From: Pseudomonas monsensis
GTDB taxonomy: Bacteria; Pseudomonadota; Gammaproteobacteria; Pseudomonadales; Pseudomonadaceae
Length of the DNA: 64,000 nucleotides
Assembly: GCF_014268495.2 (NCBI RefSeq)
Contig: NZ_CP077087.1
Span: 288,501-352,500, forward strand
Direction: 5' to 3'
In this document: positions 8,259-17,762 of the stretch, one piece after another
Position numbering within the stretch: position 1 is the stretch's first letter
How the letters are laid out: each line of letters begins with the position of its first letter
Position numbers and translations under genes: made by a program
The notes under the pieces: generated by a model
Database searches by the model: none
The model's input: the letters and a program-made list of their open reading frames with translations, nothing else
What the model was told of the DNA's origin: nothing

Positions 8259-9039
8259 TTTTCTGTTGTATGCCCTGCTTGCAGGTCTGGCGCTGGCGCT
8301 GGTCGCGGGTCCGCTTGGCTCGTTCGTGGTCTGGCGGCGCATGGCGTATTTCGGCGACACCTTGTCCCACGCCGCACTGCTCGGTGTGGCGCTCGGCTTT
8401 CTGCTGGATGTCAGCCCGACGGTGGCGGTGACGGTCGGTTGCCTGTTGTTGGCGGTTTTGCTGGTGACCTTGCAACAGCGCCAGCCGCTGGCGTCCGACA
8501 CGCTGTTGGGAATTCTCGCGCCGAGTACGCTCTCTCTCGGCCTGGTGGTACTAAGCTTCATGCATGAAGTGCGGATCGACCTGATGGCCTATCTGTTCGG
8601 TGACCTGCTGGCGATCAGTCCGACCGATCTGGCGTGGATCCTCGGCGGCAGCGCGGCGGTGCTGGTGTTGCTGGTGACGCTGTGGCGGCCATTGCTGGCG
8701 ATCACCGTGCATGAAGAATTGGCCAAAGTCGAAGGCCTGCCGGTGGCGGGCCTGCGTATGGCGTTGATGCTGTTGATCGCGGTAGTGATTGCGGTGGCGA
8801 TGAAAATCGTCGGGGTGTTGCTGATCACCTCGCTGCTGATCATCCCGGCCGCTGCGGCACAACGTCACGCCCGCTCGCCGGAGCAGATGGCGCTGGGCGC
8901 GAGCCTGCTGGGCATGCTCGCCGTGTGTGGCGGGCTGGCGCTGTCGTGGTTCAAGGACACCCCGGCCGGGCCGTCAATCGTTGTGACGGCGGCCGCACTG
9001 TTTCTGCTGAGTTTTGTTCTGCCCCGTCGAGGGGTGTAG
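8251..9039 (+). CDS. znuB: Zinc ABC transporter, permease
   Basis: A 262-residue ABC-3 family membrane protein with about eight hydrophobic segments. It contains the conserved GPLGSFVVWRRMAYFGDTLSH near the N-terminus and an EAA-like loop before ALMLLIAVVIAVAMKIVG. It forms the zinc channel with ZnuC. The longer frame upstream runs through znuC; the ATG at 8251 (MADFLLYALLAG) is the natural start and lies inside the znuC end. Confidence 0.95.
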   Translation: MADFLLYALLAGLALALVAGPLGSFVVWRRMAYFGDTLSHAALLGVALGFLLDVSPTVAVTVGCLLLAVLLVTLQQRQPLASDTLLGILAPSTLSLGLVVLSFMHEVRIDLMAYLFGDLLAISPTDLAWILGGSAAVLVLLVTLWRPLLAITVHEELAKVEGLPVAGLRMALMLLIAVVIAVAMKIVGVLLITSLLIIPAAAAQRHARSPEQMALGASLLGMLAVCGGLALSWFKDTPAGPSIVVTAAALFLLSFVLPRRGV

Positions 9040-9076
9040 ACTTGCTCGCTTTTTGCGCAATTAGAGAGTCGCAGGA

Positions 9077-9790
9077 ATGAAGCCGTTCGCCTCCCGTTAT
9101 CTGCTCCTTGTCGCATTTTCCGTGCTGCTGGGCGCCTGCCAAAGCACGCCGCCGGTGGCTGAAGTCCCCGACGCGCGGGCCACGGCCATCGCACAGCTGG
9201 AGCAAAGCCTGGCCAGCAGCGAACTGGCCACCGCCGAAGACCAATTGGCCGCCTTGCAGGCACAGAGCCCCAACGACCAGTCCCTTGAGCAATACCAGCG
9301 GCAGTTGGCCGAAGCCTATCTGCGCCGTAGTCAGATTGTGTTGCAGAAAGGCGACGTGAATGCTGCCGCCACTGCGCTGAGCCGTGCCCGCGCCCTGATG
9401 CCCAAGGCTCCGGCGCTGACCGGTGGCGTCAACGGCGCCATCACCGAAGCCCGCAAAGCCGAGCTGGAAAAAGCTGAAGCCGCACTGCTCGCTGCCGAAG
9501 CCAAACCGAAAGCCAAGGTGATCGACCCGACCGCCGAGAGCACCACGGTGGCGCTGAACATCACCGATAGCCGCAAACTTCGCCGGCAACTCGATGCGAT
9601 CGCCGCTGATGTGGTGAATTATGAGTGTGGGGTGACCATTCAGGCGCCGCGTACCGATGACTATCCGTGGCTGGCGACTCTGCTGACCAAGCGGGTGAAG
9701 AAGTTGAACCCGGATTTTGATCTGAAGATTGTGAAGCAAACTCTACGCACAGTACCGGCGCAGATGGTCTTGAGTCCGCGTAAACCTTAA
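9077..9790 (+). CDS. Outer-membrane or periplasmic lipoprotein of unknown function
   Basis: A 237-residue protein with a lipoprotein signal: hydrophobic n/h region then LLGAC, lipidated Cys near residue 21. The mature part is mostly helical and rich in Ala, Gln and Glu (residues about 30-150, TPR- or coiled-coil-like), ending in a small domain with YECGVTIQAPRTDDYPW. A conserved lipoprotein of this kind follows znuB in pseudomonads. It starts 37 bp after znuB on the same strand, so zinc-dependent cotranscription is possible, but nothing in the protein shows a metal site. No function is assigned. Confidence 0.75.
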   Translation: MKPFASRYLLLVAFSVLLGACQSTPPVAEVPDARATAIAQLEQSLASSELATAEDQLAALQAQSPNDQSLEQYQRQLAEAYLRRSQIVLQKGDVNAAATALSRARALMPKAPALTGGVNGAITEARKAELEKAEAALLAAEAKPKAKVIDPTAESTTVALNITDSRKLRRQLDAIAADVVNYECGVTIQAPRTDDYPWLATLLTKRVKKLNPDFDLKIVKQTLRTVPAQMVLSPRKP

Positions 9791-9792
9791 AA

Positions 9793-9890
9793 GCTTCGCG
9801 AGCAAGCTCGCTCCCACATTTGATCTTGGGCCTGACACAAAATCTGTGTTCACCAGAGATCCCTTGTGGGAGCGAGCTTGCTCGCGAAAG
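9793..9890. repeat. REPIN between convergent lipoprotein and katE genes
   Basis: Two inverted REP palindromes (TTCGCGAGCAAGCTCGCTCCCACA and its inverse) about 50 bp apart. Same family as the elements near 5.9 kb and 20.9 kb. Confidence 0.85.
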
Positions 9891-9913
9891 CGTCCTTTCA
9901 GCCAACGAAGCTT

Positions 9914-12055
9914 TTAAGCCGGAACGGCCTTCGCCTTAGGCTCCCGCGCCCAAACCCGATGCTGCCCGATCGCGGCAAAGAACGGTTTGGTCAACGCTCT
10001 CACATCCTTGCCCTGCAGCAACCCTGCATCCGCTTCCAGCTTCAGCAGATCCTGCAACTGTTCGGCCTCGCCGTGCAGCGCAATCGCTTTCAGATGCTTG
10101 TACGCCTCCAGCAGGTAATGCAACGCCACGCCATCGCCGCTCAACGCGTTGATTGACGCCGCGCCACCCGGCACGAACACCGCATCGAAGATCACCGAAG
10201 GCATGCCTTCCATTGATGCATCCACCGCCAGGGTTTTGCCGTCGGCAGTCTTCACCGGGGCCGAGGTCGGACCGAGCAATTTGGCGTGTGCACCTTCAGC
10301 CGCCAAGGCCTTTTTCATCGCATCAATCGCCGCACCATCGACGCCGTTGGCGGCAAGAATCGCTACTTTGCGGGTCTTGATGTTTTCTGGCAGCAGATTG
10401 GCCTGACTCAGCGCCGGCGAATGATCGAACGAAGTTTTGAGCACTTCGACCGTGCCTTTGCCCGGCACCGGCAGGCCCAGATTGGCCGCAACGCGTTTAG
10501 CCAGTTCCAGGTCGATGTTGGCGAGAATCTCGTTCACTTGCCGCGCGCGGATGAACTCCCGTTCGACCTTGCCCAGTTCGAAGCTGTAGGCGGCGATGAT
10601 GTGTTCCTTCTCGTGCTCACTCATGCTGTTGAAGAACAGCCGCGCCTGGGAGAAGTGGTCGCTGAACGATTCGCTGCGCTGGCGGATCTTGTTCGCGTCG
10701 ATGCGTTCCGGGTAGCTCTCGAAGCCACCGTCCTGCGCCGCCGGCGGGGTTTCTTTCGGCCAGCCGCCATCAATCGAGTTTGGTTCGTAGGATGCACGAC
10801 CCTTGTCGATCACCGTGCGGTGCTGCGCGTCGCGCTGACCGTTGTGGAACGGTGCCACCGGGCGGTTGATCGGCAGCTCATGAAAATTCGGCCCGCCGAG
10901 TCGGCTGATTTGCGTGTCGGTGTAGGAAAACAGTCGACCTTGCAGCAGCGGATCGTTGGAGAAGTCGATGCCGGGCACGATGTGGCCTGGGCAAAACGCG
11001 ACCTGCTCGGTCTCGGCAAAGAAGTTGTCCGGGTTACGGTTGAGGGTCATCTTGCCCAGCGGGGTGATCGGTACGATTTCTTCGGGGATCAGTTTGGTCG
11101 GGTCGAGGATGTCGAAATCGAAGTCGTGCTCGTTTTCCTCCTCGATGATCTGCACACCCAGTTCCCATTCCGGGTAATCGCCCATCTCGATGGCTTCCCA
11201 GAGGTCGCGACGGTGGTAGTCGGTGTCTTTACCGGCGAGTTTCTGCGCCTCGTCCCACACCAGTGAGCAGGTGCCGGCGGTAGGGCGCCAGTGGAATTTG
11301 ACGAAGCGCGATTTGCCCTCGGCGTTGACCAGGCGGAAGGTGTGCACGCCAAAGCCCTGCATGCTGCGCAGGCTTTTCGGGATCGCCCGGTCGGACATCG
11401 CCCAGATGACCATGTGCGCCGATTCCGGCACCAGGGATACGAAGTCCCAGAACGTGTCGTGAGCCGAGCCACCGGTGGGGATTTCATTGTGCGGCTCGGG
11501 TTTCACCGCGTGGACGAAGTCGGGGAACTTGATTGCGTCCTGAATGAAAAACACCGGCATGTTGTTGCCGACCAGGTCGAAGTTGCCTTCGTCGGTGAAG
11601 AACTTCACCGCGAAACCACGCACGTCACGCACGGTATCGCCGGAGCCGCGTGGCCCCTGTACGGTGGAAAAACGCACGAACACCGGGGTCTTTTTCCCCG
11701 GATCCTGCAGGAAACCGGCCTTGGTCAGTGTCGAATGGTTCTCGTAGGCCTGAAAGAAACCATGCGCGCCGGTACCGCGGGCGTGGACGATGCGCTCCGG
11801 GATTCGCTCATGGTCAAAGTGCGTGATTTTCTCACGCATGATGAAGTCTTCCAGCAGCGACGGCCCGCGTGGGCCGGCCTTAAGGGTGTTCTGGTTGTCG
11901 GCGACCTTCACCCCCTGGTTGGTGCGCAGGGCCTGGCCGGTGGCGTCGGAACGAAAGCTCTCCAGGCTGTCGAGTTTGGCGTTGGTGTTGGCGCGATCCT
12001 TGGTATCGGTTCCGGCCATCTGGCTTTTGTCGGTCGTAGGTTTCTTGCTGCTCAT
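9914..12055 (-). CDS. katE: Large-subunit catalase HPII
   Basis: A 713-residue clade 2 catalase, matching the large-subunit length. The catalytic His is in RIVHARGTG (about residue 88), the distal Asn in VGNNMPVFF, and the heme-ligand Tyr in RLFSYTDTQISRLG (about residue 375). The C-terminal 150 residues, from RKVAILAANGVDG, form the extra flavodoxin/DJ-1-like domain specific to large catalases. It destroys hydrogen peroxide in the cytoplasm. Start supported by GAGGAG 8 bp upstream. It stands alone: a REPIN downstream and metN divergent upstream. Confidence 0.96.
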   Translation of the reverse strand: MSSKKPTTDKSQMAGTDTKDRANTNAKLDSLESFRSDATGQALRTNQGVKVADNQNTLKAGPRGPSLLEDFIMREKITHFDHERIPERIVHARGTGAHGFFQAYENHSTLTKAGFLQDPGKKTPVFVRFSTVQGPRGSGDTVRDVRGFAVKFFTDEGNFDLVGNNMPVFFIQDAIKFPDFVHAVKPEPHNEIPTGGSAHDTFWDFVSLVPESAHMVIWAMSDRAIPKSLRSMQGFGVHTFRLVNAEGKSRFVKFHWRPTAGTCSLVWDEAQKLAGKDTDYHRRDLWEAIEMGDYPEWELGVQIIEEENEHDFDFDILDPTKLIPEEIVPITPLGKMTLNRNPDNFFAETEQVAFCPGHIVPGIDFSNDPLLQGRLFSYTDTQISRLGGPNFHELPINRPVAPFHNGQRDAQHRTVIDKGRASYEPNSIDGGWPKETPPAAQDGGFESYPERIDANKIRQRSESFSDHFSQARLFFNSMSEHEKEHIIAAYSFELGKVEREFIRARQVNEILANIDLELAKRVAANLGLPVPGKGTVEVLKTSFDHSPALSQANLLPENIKTRKVAILAANGVDGAAIDAMKKALAAEGAHAKLLGPTSAPVKTADGKTLAVDASMEGMPSVIFDAVFVPGGAASINALSGDGVALHYLLEAYKHLKAIALHGEAEQLQDLLKLEADAGLLQGKDVRALTKPFFAAIGQHRVWAREPKAKAVPA

Positions 12056-12316
12056 CAGACGTAAACTCCTCGATTGACCCCGATAAGTGCGGGGACTCTT
12101 GAGTGGTTCCCGGGCACGGCACCCAGGGTTTTCAAGTCGCTTACCTAATGACTGACGAGGGTTTTGGGCGTTCCTTTTTTATGACCTTTGATCTTGTTAT
12201 TGCCAAATCGAAGGTTAATTGCGAAATAAATGCTAAGAACCTCTATACGGACAGGCTAAAATGCGCGCCCGGCTAACCGCTGATCCTTTTCTAACGCGCC
12301 CCACAAGGTTCGCTAC

Positions 12317-13324
12317 GTGATCGAGTTTCAAAACGTCCACAAAACTTACCGCGTCTCCGGTAAGGACATTCCCGCCCTGCACCCGACCAGTCTTGCGATT
12401 GAAAACGGTCAGGTGTTCGGCCTGATCGGCCATTCCGGTGCGGGAAAAAGTACCCTGCTGCGTCTGATCAATCGCCTGGAAGACTCCAGCGGCGGCAAGA
12501 TTTTCGTCGACGGCGAAGAAGTCACCGCGCTGGACGCCAACGGCCTGCGCCGTTTCCGCCAGCAAGTCGGGATGATCTTCCAGCACTTCAACCTGCTCGC
12601 CTCCAAGACCGTGGCCGACAACGTCGCGCTGCCGCTGACCCTGGCCGGCGAACTGTCGACCAGCGAGATCAATCAGCGCGTCGCCGAGTTGCTGGCGCGG
12701 GTCGGCCTGTCCGATCACGCCAAGAAGTACCCGGCGCAATTGTCCGGCGGCCAGAAACAGCGCGTCGGCATCGCCCGCGCCCTGGCGACCAAACCGAAGA
12801 TTCTGCTGTGCGACGAGGCCACCAGCGCCCTTGACCCGCAGACCACCGCGTCGGTCCTGCAACTGCTGGCCGAGATCAACCGCGAACTGAAACTGACCAT
12901 CGTCCTGATCACTCATGAGATGGACGTGATCCGTCGCGTCTGCGACCAAGTGGCGGTAATGGACGCTGGCGTGATCGTCGAGCAAGGCTCGGTGGCCGAT
13001 GTGTTCCTGCATCCGCAGCACCCGACCACCAAGCGTTTTGTGCAGGAAAGCGAGCAGATCGACGAAAACGAGCAGCGTGATGACTTCGCTCACGTGCCGG
13101 GCCGCATCGTGCGCCTGACCTTCCAGGGCGAAGCGACTTACGCGCCGTTGCTCGGTACCGTCGCCCGAGAAACCGGGGTCGACTACAGCATCCTCGCCGG
13201 TCGCATCGACCGCATCAAAGACATTCCTTACGGGCAATTGACCCTCGCCGTCACCGGTGGCGACATGGAAGCGGCCTTCGCCCGTTTCGCCGCCGCTGAC
13301 GTTCACATGGAGGTGCTGCGTTAA
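12317..13324 (+). CDS. metN: Methionine ABC transporter, ATP-binding protein
   Basis: A 335-residue ABC ATPase of the methionine uptake family. It has Walker A GHSGAGKST (about 38-46), signature LSGGQKQR, Walker B ILLCDEATSALDP and the C-terminal NIL regulatory domain (about 255-335) that in E. coli MetN senses internal methionine. The start is a GTG (VIEFQNVHKTY). Its TAA overlaps the metI ATG by one base. Promoter-like TAAAAT (12256-12261) lies about 60 bp upstream. No S-box or other riboswitch was seen. Confidence 0.94.
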   Translation: MIEFQNVHKTYRVSGKDIPALHPTSLAIENGQVFGLIGHSGAGKSTLLRLINRLEDSSGGKIFVDGEEVTALDANGLRRFRQQVGMIFQHFNLLASKTVADNVALPLTLAGELSTSEINQRVAELLARVGLSDHAKKYPAQLSGGQKQRVGIARALATKPKILLCDEATSALDPQTTASVLQLLAEINRELKLTIVLITHEMDVIRRVCDQVAVMDAGVIVEQGSVADVFLHPQHPTTKRFVQESEQIDENEQRDDFAHVPGRIVRLTFQGEATYAPLLGTVARETGVDYSILAGRIDRIKDIPYGQLTLAVTGGDMEAAFARFAAADVHMEVLR

Positions 13325-14040
13325 TGGAAATGTACGACGCTGCAATCAAGAACTACGACGCCGCAGTAGAAGCCATCAAGCTGTTCTTCCAGAACATCGA
13401 CTGGCTGGAAATCGGCCTGGCCACCAACGACACCATGATGATGCTCGGTGGTTCGCTGTTGTTCACCGTTCTGCTCGGCCTGCCGCTGGGTGTGCTGCTG
13501 TTTCTCTGCAGCCCGCGGCAGTTGCTGGAAAACCGGGTGGTCTACGCGATCATGTCGCTGGCGGTGAACATCCTGCGTTCGCTGCCGTTCATCATTCTGT
13601 TGATCGTGATGATCCCGTTCACCGTGATGATCACCGGCACCTCGCTGGGCGTGGCCGGGGCGATTCCGCCGTTGGTAGTGGGGGCGACCCCGTTCTTCGC
13701 GCGTCTGGTGGAAACCGCATTGCGTGAAGTCGATCGCGGCATCATCGAAGCCACCCAGTCGATGGGCGCGACCACCCGGCAGATCATCATGAACGCCTTG
13801 CTGCCAGAGGCCCGTCCGGGCATTTTCGCGGCGATTACGGTGACGGCGATTACACTGGTGTCCTACACGGCGATGGCCGGTGTGGTCGGCGCCGGTGGTC
13901 TGGGTGACCTGGCGATCCGTTTCGGCTACCAGCGTTTCCAGACTGACGTGATGATCGTCACCGTCGTGTTGCTGCTGATTCTGGTGCAAGTGCTGCAAAT
14001 GGTCGGTGATCGACTGGTCGTGCATTTTTCGCGCAAATAA
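13324..14040 (+). CDS. metI: Methionine ABC transporter, permease
   Basis: A 238-residue inner-membrane protein with five hydrophobic segments and the BPD permease EAA loop (EATQSMGATTRQIIMNALLPEA, about 140-161). It forms the D/L-methionine channel with MetN. Start is the ATG in TAATG overlapping metN; a second ATG two codons on (MYDAAIK) is possible. metQ follows after 80 bp. Confidence 0.94.
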   Translation: MEMYDAAIKNYDAAVEAIKLFFQNIDWLEIGLATNDTMMMLGGSLLFTVLLGLPLGVLLFLCSPRQLLENRVVYAIMSLAVNILRSLPFIILLIVMIPFTVMITGTSLGVAGAIPPLVVGATPFFARLVETALREVDRGIIEATQSMGATTRQIIMNALLPEARPGIFAAITVTAITLVSYTAMAGVVGAGGLGDLAIRFGYQRFQTDVMIVTVVLLLILVQVLQMVGDRLVVHFSRK

Positions 14041-14120
14041 CCGGTTTTTTGTAAATCAAGAGATGAGCCGGCCATTCGCTGGCAGGCGCCACACGGGCGC
14101 TTTGAAAAGGAGTTAGCTGA

Positions 14121-14894
14121 ATGAAAAAACTGATCGCTGCTTTCGCTGCCGTAGCCGCTTTTTCGGCCCACGCTGCAGAAACCCTGACCGTTGCCGCCAC
14201 CCCGGTGCCGCACGCGGAAATCCTCGAGTTCGTGAAACCGGCGCTGGCCAAGGAAGGCGTGGATCTGAAGGTCAAGGTGTTCACCGACTACATTCAGCCC
14301 AACGTACAGGTCGCCGAAAAGCGTCTGGACGCTAACTTCTTCCAGCACCAGCCGTACCTCGACGAGTTCAACAAGGCCAAGGGCACCAGCCTGGTTGCTG
14401 TGACCGGCGTGCACCTGGAGCCATTGGGTGCGTACTCGAACAAGTACAAGAAGCTTGATGAACTGCCAAGCGGCGCCAATGTGGTAATCCCGAACGACGC
14501 CACCAACGGCGGCCGTGCGCTGTTGCTGCTGGACAAGGCGGGCGTGATCAAGCTGAAGGATTCGAAGAACATTCTGTCGACTGTCAAAGACATCGCCGAG
14601 AACCCGAAAGACCTGAAGATCCGTGAACTGGAAGCCGCGACCATCCCGCGCGTGCTGACCCAGGTCGATCTGGCGCTGATCAACACCAACTACGCGCTGG
14701 AAGCCAAGCTCGATCCATCCAAGGATGCGCTGGTGATCGAAGGCAACGACTCGCCTTACGTGAACATCCTGGTGTCCCGTGCGGACAACAAGGACAGCGA
14801 CGCGATGCAGAAACTGGCGGCTGCCCTGCATAGCCCGGAAGTGAAGAAGTTCATTACCGAGAAGTACAAAGGCGCGGTATTGCCGGCGTTCTGA
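14121..14894 (+). CDS. metQ: Methionine ABC transporter, substrate-binding protein
   Basis: A 257-residue NlpA/MetQ-family binding protein. The signal peptide (MKKLIAAFAAVAAFSAHAAE) has no lipobox cysteine, so the mature protein should be soluble in the periplasm rather than lipidated as in E. coli. Conserved features are TVAATPVPHAEILE, FTDYIQPNVQV, DANFFQHQPYL and VIPNDATNGGRALLLL. It is the last gene of metNIQ, with a strong terminator 16 bp after the stop. Several NlpA-type proteins bind other amino acids; the metNI context favours methionine. Confidence 0.92.
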   Translation: MKKLIAAFAAVAAFSAHAAETLTVAATPVPHAEILEFVKPALAKEGVDLKVKVFTDYIQPNVQVAEKRLDANFFQHQPYLDEFNKAKGTSLVAVTGVHLEPLGAYSNKYKKLDELPSGANVVIPNDATNGGRALLLLDKAGVIKLKDSKNILSTVKDIAENPKDLKIRELEAATIPRVLTQVDLALINTNYALEAKLDPSKDALVIEGNDSPYVNILVSRADNKDSDAMQKLAAALHSPEVKKFITEKYKGAVLPAF

Positions 14895-14910
14895 TCTAGA
14901 TTGCTGCACG

Positions 14911-14943
14911 AAAAAGGGGACGCTATGAGCGTCCCCTTTTTTG
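14911..14943 (+). terminator. Rho-independent terminator of metNIQ
   Basis: Stem GGGGACGCT/AGCGTCCCC with a 3-4 nt loop, followed by TTTTTTT. Confidence 0.9.
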
Positions 14944-14971
14944 TGTCTGGCTTTGGACCTGCTGTGAAGCT

Positions 14972-15136
14972 TCCCCTCACCCCAGCCCTCCCGAAACGTC
15001 GGACCGCCCAGAGGGAGAGGGGGCCGATCTTCAAGCTCTTCGAGCCTGAGTTCGACTCACAATTGCAGGTCGGCGCAACTCGAACAAACACCTCACCCTA
15101 ACCCTCTCCCTCCGGGAGAGGGTTAGGGTGAGGGGC
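14972..15136. mobile_element. Short non-autonomous repeat element, copy A (about 165 bp)
   Basis: Begins TTCCCCTCACCCCAGCCCTC and ends in a near-perfect palindrome at 15091-15133 (20-bp arms of the CCTCACCCTAACCCTCTCCC type). Its interior (AGGTCGGCG, CCTGAGT-CGACT) matches, in opposite orientation, the interior of the element at 45925-46085. Two related copies with terminal inverted G/C-rich arms suggest a MITE-like intergenic repeat without coding capacity. Confidence 0.6.
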
Positions 15137-15153
15137 TTTTCGCTCTTCGGCGT

Positions 15154-15789
15154 TTATTTGCGGTTGAGCATCACCGGCAACTGCGCGACCAGTTTGGCGT
15201 TGTTCAACGGCGCCCGAATAAACCCGCGCTGCGTCCCGTCCGGCCCGATCACCGCCAGGTTGCCGCTGTGATCCACGGTGTAGTTGGGCTTGCTGGTATC
15301 GGCCGGAATAAACGGAATGCTCACCGCATTGGCGACCTTCTGCAGCTCTTCGATCGACTTCGGCGTCAGGCCGATGAACTGCGGATCGAAGTAGCCCAGG
15401 TACTGCTTCAACTGCTGCGGGTTATCGCGGTTCGGGTCAACGCTGACCAGTACGATCTGCAACTTGTCCACAGCGTCTTTGGGCAACTCGCTCTTGATCT
15501 GGCGCAATTGGGCGAGGGTGGTCGGGCAGATGTCCGGGCAGAAGGTGTAGCCGAAGAACAGCAGGCTCCACTTGCCTTTCAACTCGTCGATGGCGACCGG
15601 TTGGCCATCCTGATTGGTCATGGTCACGCCCGGCAGGGTGCGGCTCTGCGGCAGCAGGATGATGCCGGCGTCGATCAGCGCAGTGGGGTCGCCCTGGCCC
15701 TTGCCACTCAGCACTTTGTTGACGGTAAGTCCCAGGATCAGCGCGATCACGGCGACGAGGATGAAGACGGTTTTCTGGGTTCGAGTCAT
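15154..15789 (-). CDS. SCO1/SenC family copper chaperone for cytochrome oxidase
   Basis: A 211-residue protein anchored by one N-terminal membrane segment (about residues 6-27) with a periplasmic thioredoxin fold. The copper site is intact: FCPDICP (CxxxC) and a later His in YTVDHSGN. Sco proteins deliver or reduce copper for the CuA centre of oxidase subunit II. The ATG (MTRTQKTVF) overlaps the ctaB stop by 3 bp; the longer frame upstream is inside ctaB. Last gene of the oxidase assembly run ctaA-ctaB-sco. Confidence 0.92.
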   Translation of the reverse strand: MTRTQKTVFILVAVIALILGLTVNKVLSGKGQGDPTALIDAGIILLPQSRTLPGVTMTNQDGQPVAIDELKGKWSLLFFGYTFCPDICPTTLAQLRQIKSELPKDAVDKLQIVLVSVDPNRDNPQQLKQYLGYFDPQFIGLTPKSIEELQKVANAVSIPFIPADTSKPNYTVDHSGNLAVIGPDGTQRGFIRAPLNNAKLVAQLPVMLNRK

Positions 15790-16685
15790 AAGTTCAACAG
15801 TAAGTAGTGGTCTACGAGCAGGGCGATGAACAACAGGAACAAGTAATAAATAGAGTACTTGAAGGTGTTGATCGCCGCGTGCGGCCGAGTGCCACGGTAC
15901 AGCACCACGGCCCATTGCAGAAACCTTGCGCCCAGCGCGAGGGCGCACAGCAGATACAGCACGCCGCTCATGTGGATCACGTACGGCAGCAGACTCACCG
16001 CCAGCAGCGCAAAGGTGTAGAGCAGAATGTGCACTTTGGTGTAATGCTCGCCGTGGGTCACCGGCAGCATCGGGATGTCGGCCTTGGCGTATTCCTCTTT
16101 ACGATGGATTGCCAGCGCCCAGAAGTGCGGCGGGGTCCAGGCGAAGATGATCAGCACCAGCAGCAACGGTTCGGCGCTGACATGACCGGTGGCGGCGGTC
16201 CAGCCAAGCAGTGGCGGGGCGGCGCCGGCGAGGCCGCCGATGACGATGTTCTGCGGCGTCGCGCGCTTGAGGAAACCGGTGTAGATCACCGCGTAGCCGA
16301 GCAGAGAGGCGAGGGTCAGCCAGGCAGTCAGCGGGTTGGTGAAGGTCAGCAACAAGGCCTGGCCGAGCAGCGCCAGGACCAAGGCAAAGGTCAGTGCCGC
16401 AGCCGGCGATACCCGGCCTTCAGCCAATGGCCGCTTGTGGGTGCGCGCCATCACCGCGTCGATGCGCCGGTCCACCACATGGTTGACCGCCGCCGCACCG
16501 CCGGCACACAGGGCGATCCCGAGGTTACCGAACACCAGCACGGTCCACGGCACCCCGGCACGGGTCGCGAGGAACATGCCGACCAGAGAGGTGATGAGCA
16601 TCAGCACCACCACTTTCGGTTTGGTCAGCTCCAGATAGTCACGCCACAGCGCTTGCGCGGGACGTTCGCCGATCAGAAGCGCCAT
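15786..16685 (-). CDS. ctaB: Protoheme IX farnesyltransferase (heme O synthase)
   Basis: A 299-residue UbiA-type prenyltransferase with about nine membrane segments. The two Asp-rich regions are visible: NHVVDRRIDAVMARTHKRP (about 68-86) and the second loop around HRKEEYAKADIPMLP. It adds the farnesyl group to heme B. RBS GGAGA precedes the ATG. It overlaps the end of ctaA by 13 bp and the sco start by 3 bp, so the three are translationally coupled. Confidence 0.95.
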   Translation of the reverse strand: MALLIGERPAQALWRDYLELTKPKVVVLMLITSLVGMFLATRAGVPWTVLVFGNLGIALCAGGAAAVNHVVDRRIDAVMARTHKRPLAEGRVSPAAALTFALVLALLGQALLLTFTNPLTAWLTLASLLGYAVIYTGFLKRATPQNIVIGGLAGAAPPLLGWTAATGHVSAEPLLLVLIIFAWTPPHFWALAIHRKEEYAKADIPMLPVTHGEHYTKVHILLYTFALLAVSLLPYVIHMSGVLYLLCALALGARFLQWAVVLYRGTRPHAAINTFKYSIYYLFLLFIALLVDHYLLLNL

Positions 16686-17752
16686 GGCGTTTCTCCTTTA
16701 ATGGTGATGGGCGCCGCCACGTGTTTACGCGGGCTGAGGCGCCAGCGTGCGAGCACCGGCTGTTTGACCCGAACCAGACTGGTCCGTGCGTGGTAATTGA
16801 CCAGCACCATCGTCAGCAGCAGCGCCGCACCGCCGGCGTTATGCGCGACCGCCACCGGCAGCGGCAGATGGAACAGCACGTTGCTGATGCCGAGGGTGAT
16901 TTGTGCGCCGAGGGCGACCAGCACCAGCCCGGCGAGCCGGGTCATGCCGACGGCTCTGAGTTGCCAGGCCAGCCCGAGCAGCACCAGCGTCACCAGCAAC
17001 GCGCCGATGCGGTGGGTCAGGTGGATTGCCGTACGCGCATCGCTGTCGAGCTGGCCGCCGAGGTAATTCGGGCCGATGTGCTGGGTCAGGTGAAAGCCGT
17101 TGGCAAAGTCCGCCGGCGGCAGCCATTGACCGTGGCAGGTCGGAAAGTCGATGCAGGCCACCGCCGCGTAGTTGGAACTGACCCAGCCGCCCAGCGCGAT
17201 CTGGCCGATCGCCAGCAACAGTCCCGCTGTCGCCCAATACTGCAAACGCCTGGGCACGGTCAGCGCCGGCAGCACGCCGGAGAGTCTCAAGGTCAGCAGG
17301 AACAAAAGGCTCAATGTCGCGAAGCCGCCGAGCAAATGCCCGGTGACCACTTGCGGCCAGAGTTTGAGCGTCACCGTCCACATGCCGAACGCTGCCTGGG
17401 CGAACACCACCGCCAGCAGAAACAACGGCAGCTTCAGCGGCTGTCCCGGATGCCGGCGATTGACCCAGGCGCGTCCGGCCAGAATCGAAATCAGCAGGCC
17501 GAGGGTTCCGGCGAAGTAGCGGTGGATCATCTCGTTCCAGCCCTTGTGCGCCACCACCGGCGAGTCGGGGTAATGCAGTTCGGCATGGGCCAGTTGGGCT
17601 TCGCTTTTCGGCACGCTGATAAAACCGTAACAGCCCGGCCAGTCCGGACAGCCGAGGCCGGCGTGGGTCAGGCGGGTGTAGGCGCCGAGCAGCACGACGA
17701 TCAGTGCCAGCAGGGTGGCAAACAGCGCGAGGCGAAATCCAGGTTTGGCCAT
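16673..17752 (-). CDS. ctaA: Heme A synthase (COX15/CtaA)
   Basis: A 359-residue membrane protein with eight predicted helices and four conserved heme-ligand histidines (in YTRLTHAG, MIHRYFAG, HLTQHIG/LTHRIGA and VAHNAGGA). The two-half architecture is that of COX15/CtaA. It oxidises the methyl of heme O to give heme A for the aa3 oxidase. It follows the small cytochrome-oxidase-associated gene after 10 bp and overlaps ctaB. Confidence 0.94.
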   Translation of the reverse strand: MAKPGFRLALFATLLALIVVLLGAYTRLTHAGLGCPDWPGCYGFISVPKSEAQLAHAELHYPDSPVVAHKGWNEMIHRYFAGTLGLLISILAGRAWVNRRHPGQPLKLPLFLLAVVFAQAAFGMWTVTLKLWPQVVTGHLLGGFATLSLLFLLTLRLSGVLPALTVPRRLQYWATAGLLLAIGQIALGGWVSSNYAAVACIDFPTCHGQWLPPADFANGFHLTQHIGPNYLGGQLDSDARTAIHLTHRIGALLVTLVLLGLAWQLRAVGMTRLAGLVLVALGAQITLGISNVLFHLPLPVAVAHNAGGAALLLTMVLVNYHARTSLVRVKQPVLARWRLSPRKHVAAPITIKGETPWRF

Positions 17753-17762
17753 GACGATGCCC

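Noticed and set aside
12056..12316. A possible S-box or other methionine riboswitch before metN.
   Set aside because: No conserved stem set or terminator/antiterminator could be traced; only a plain promoter-like TAAAAT is visible.
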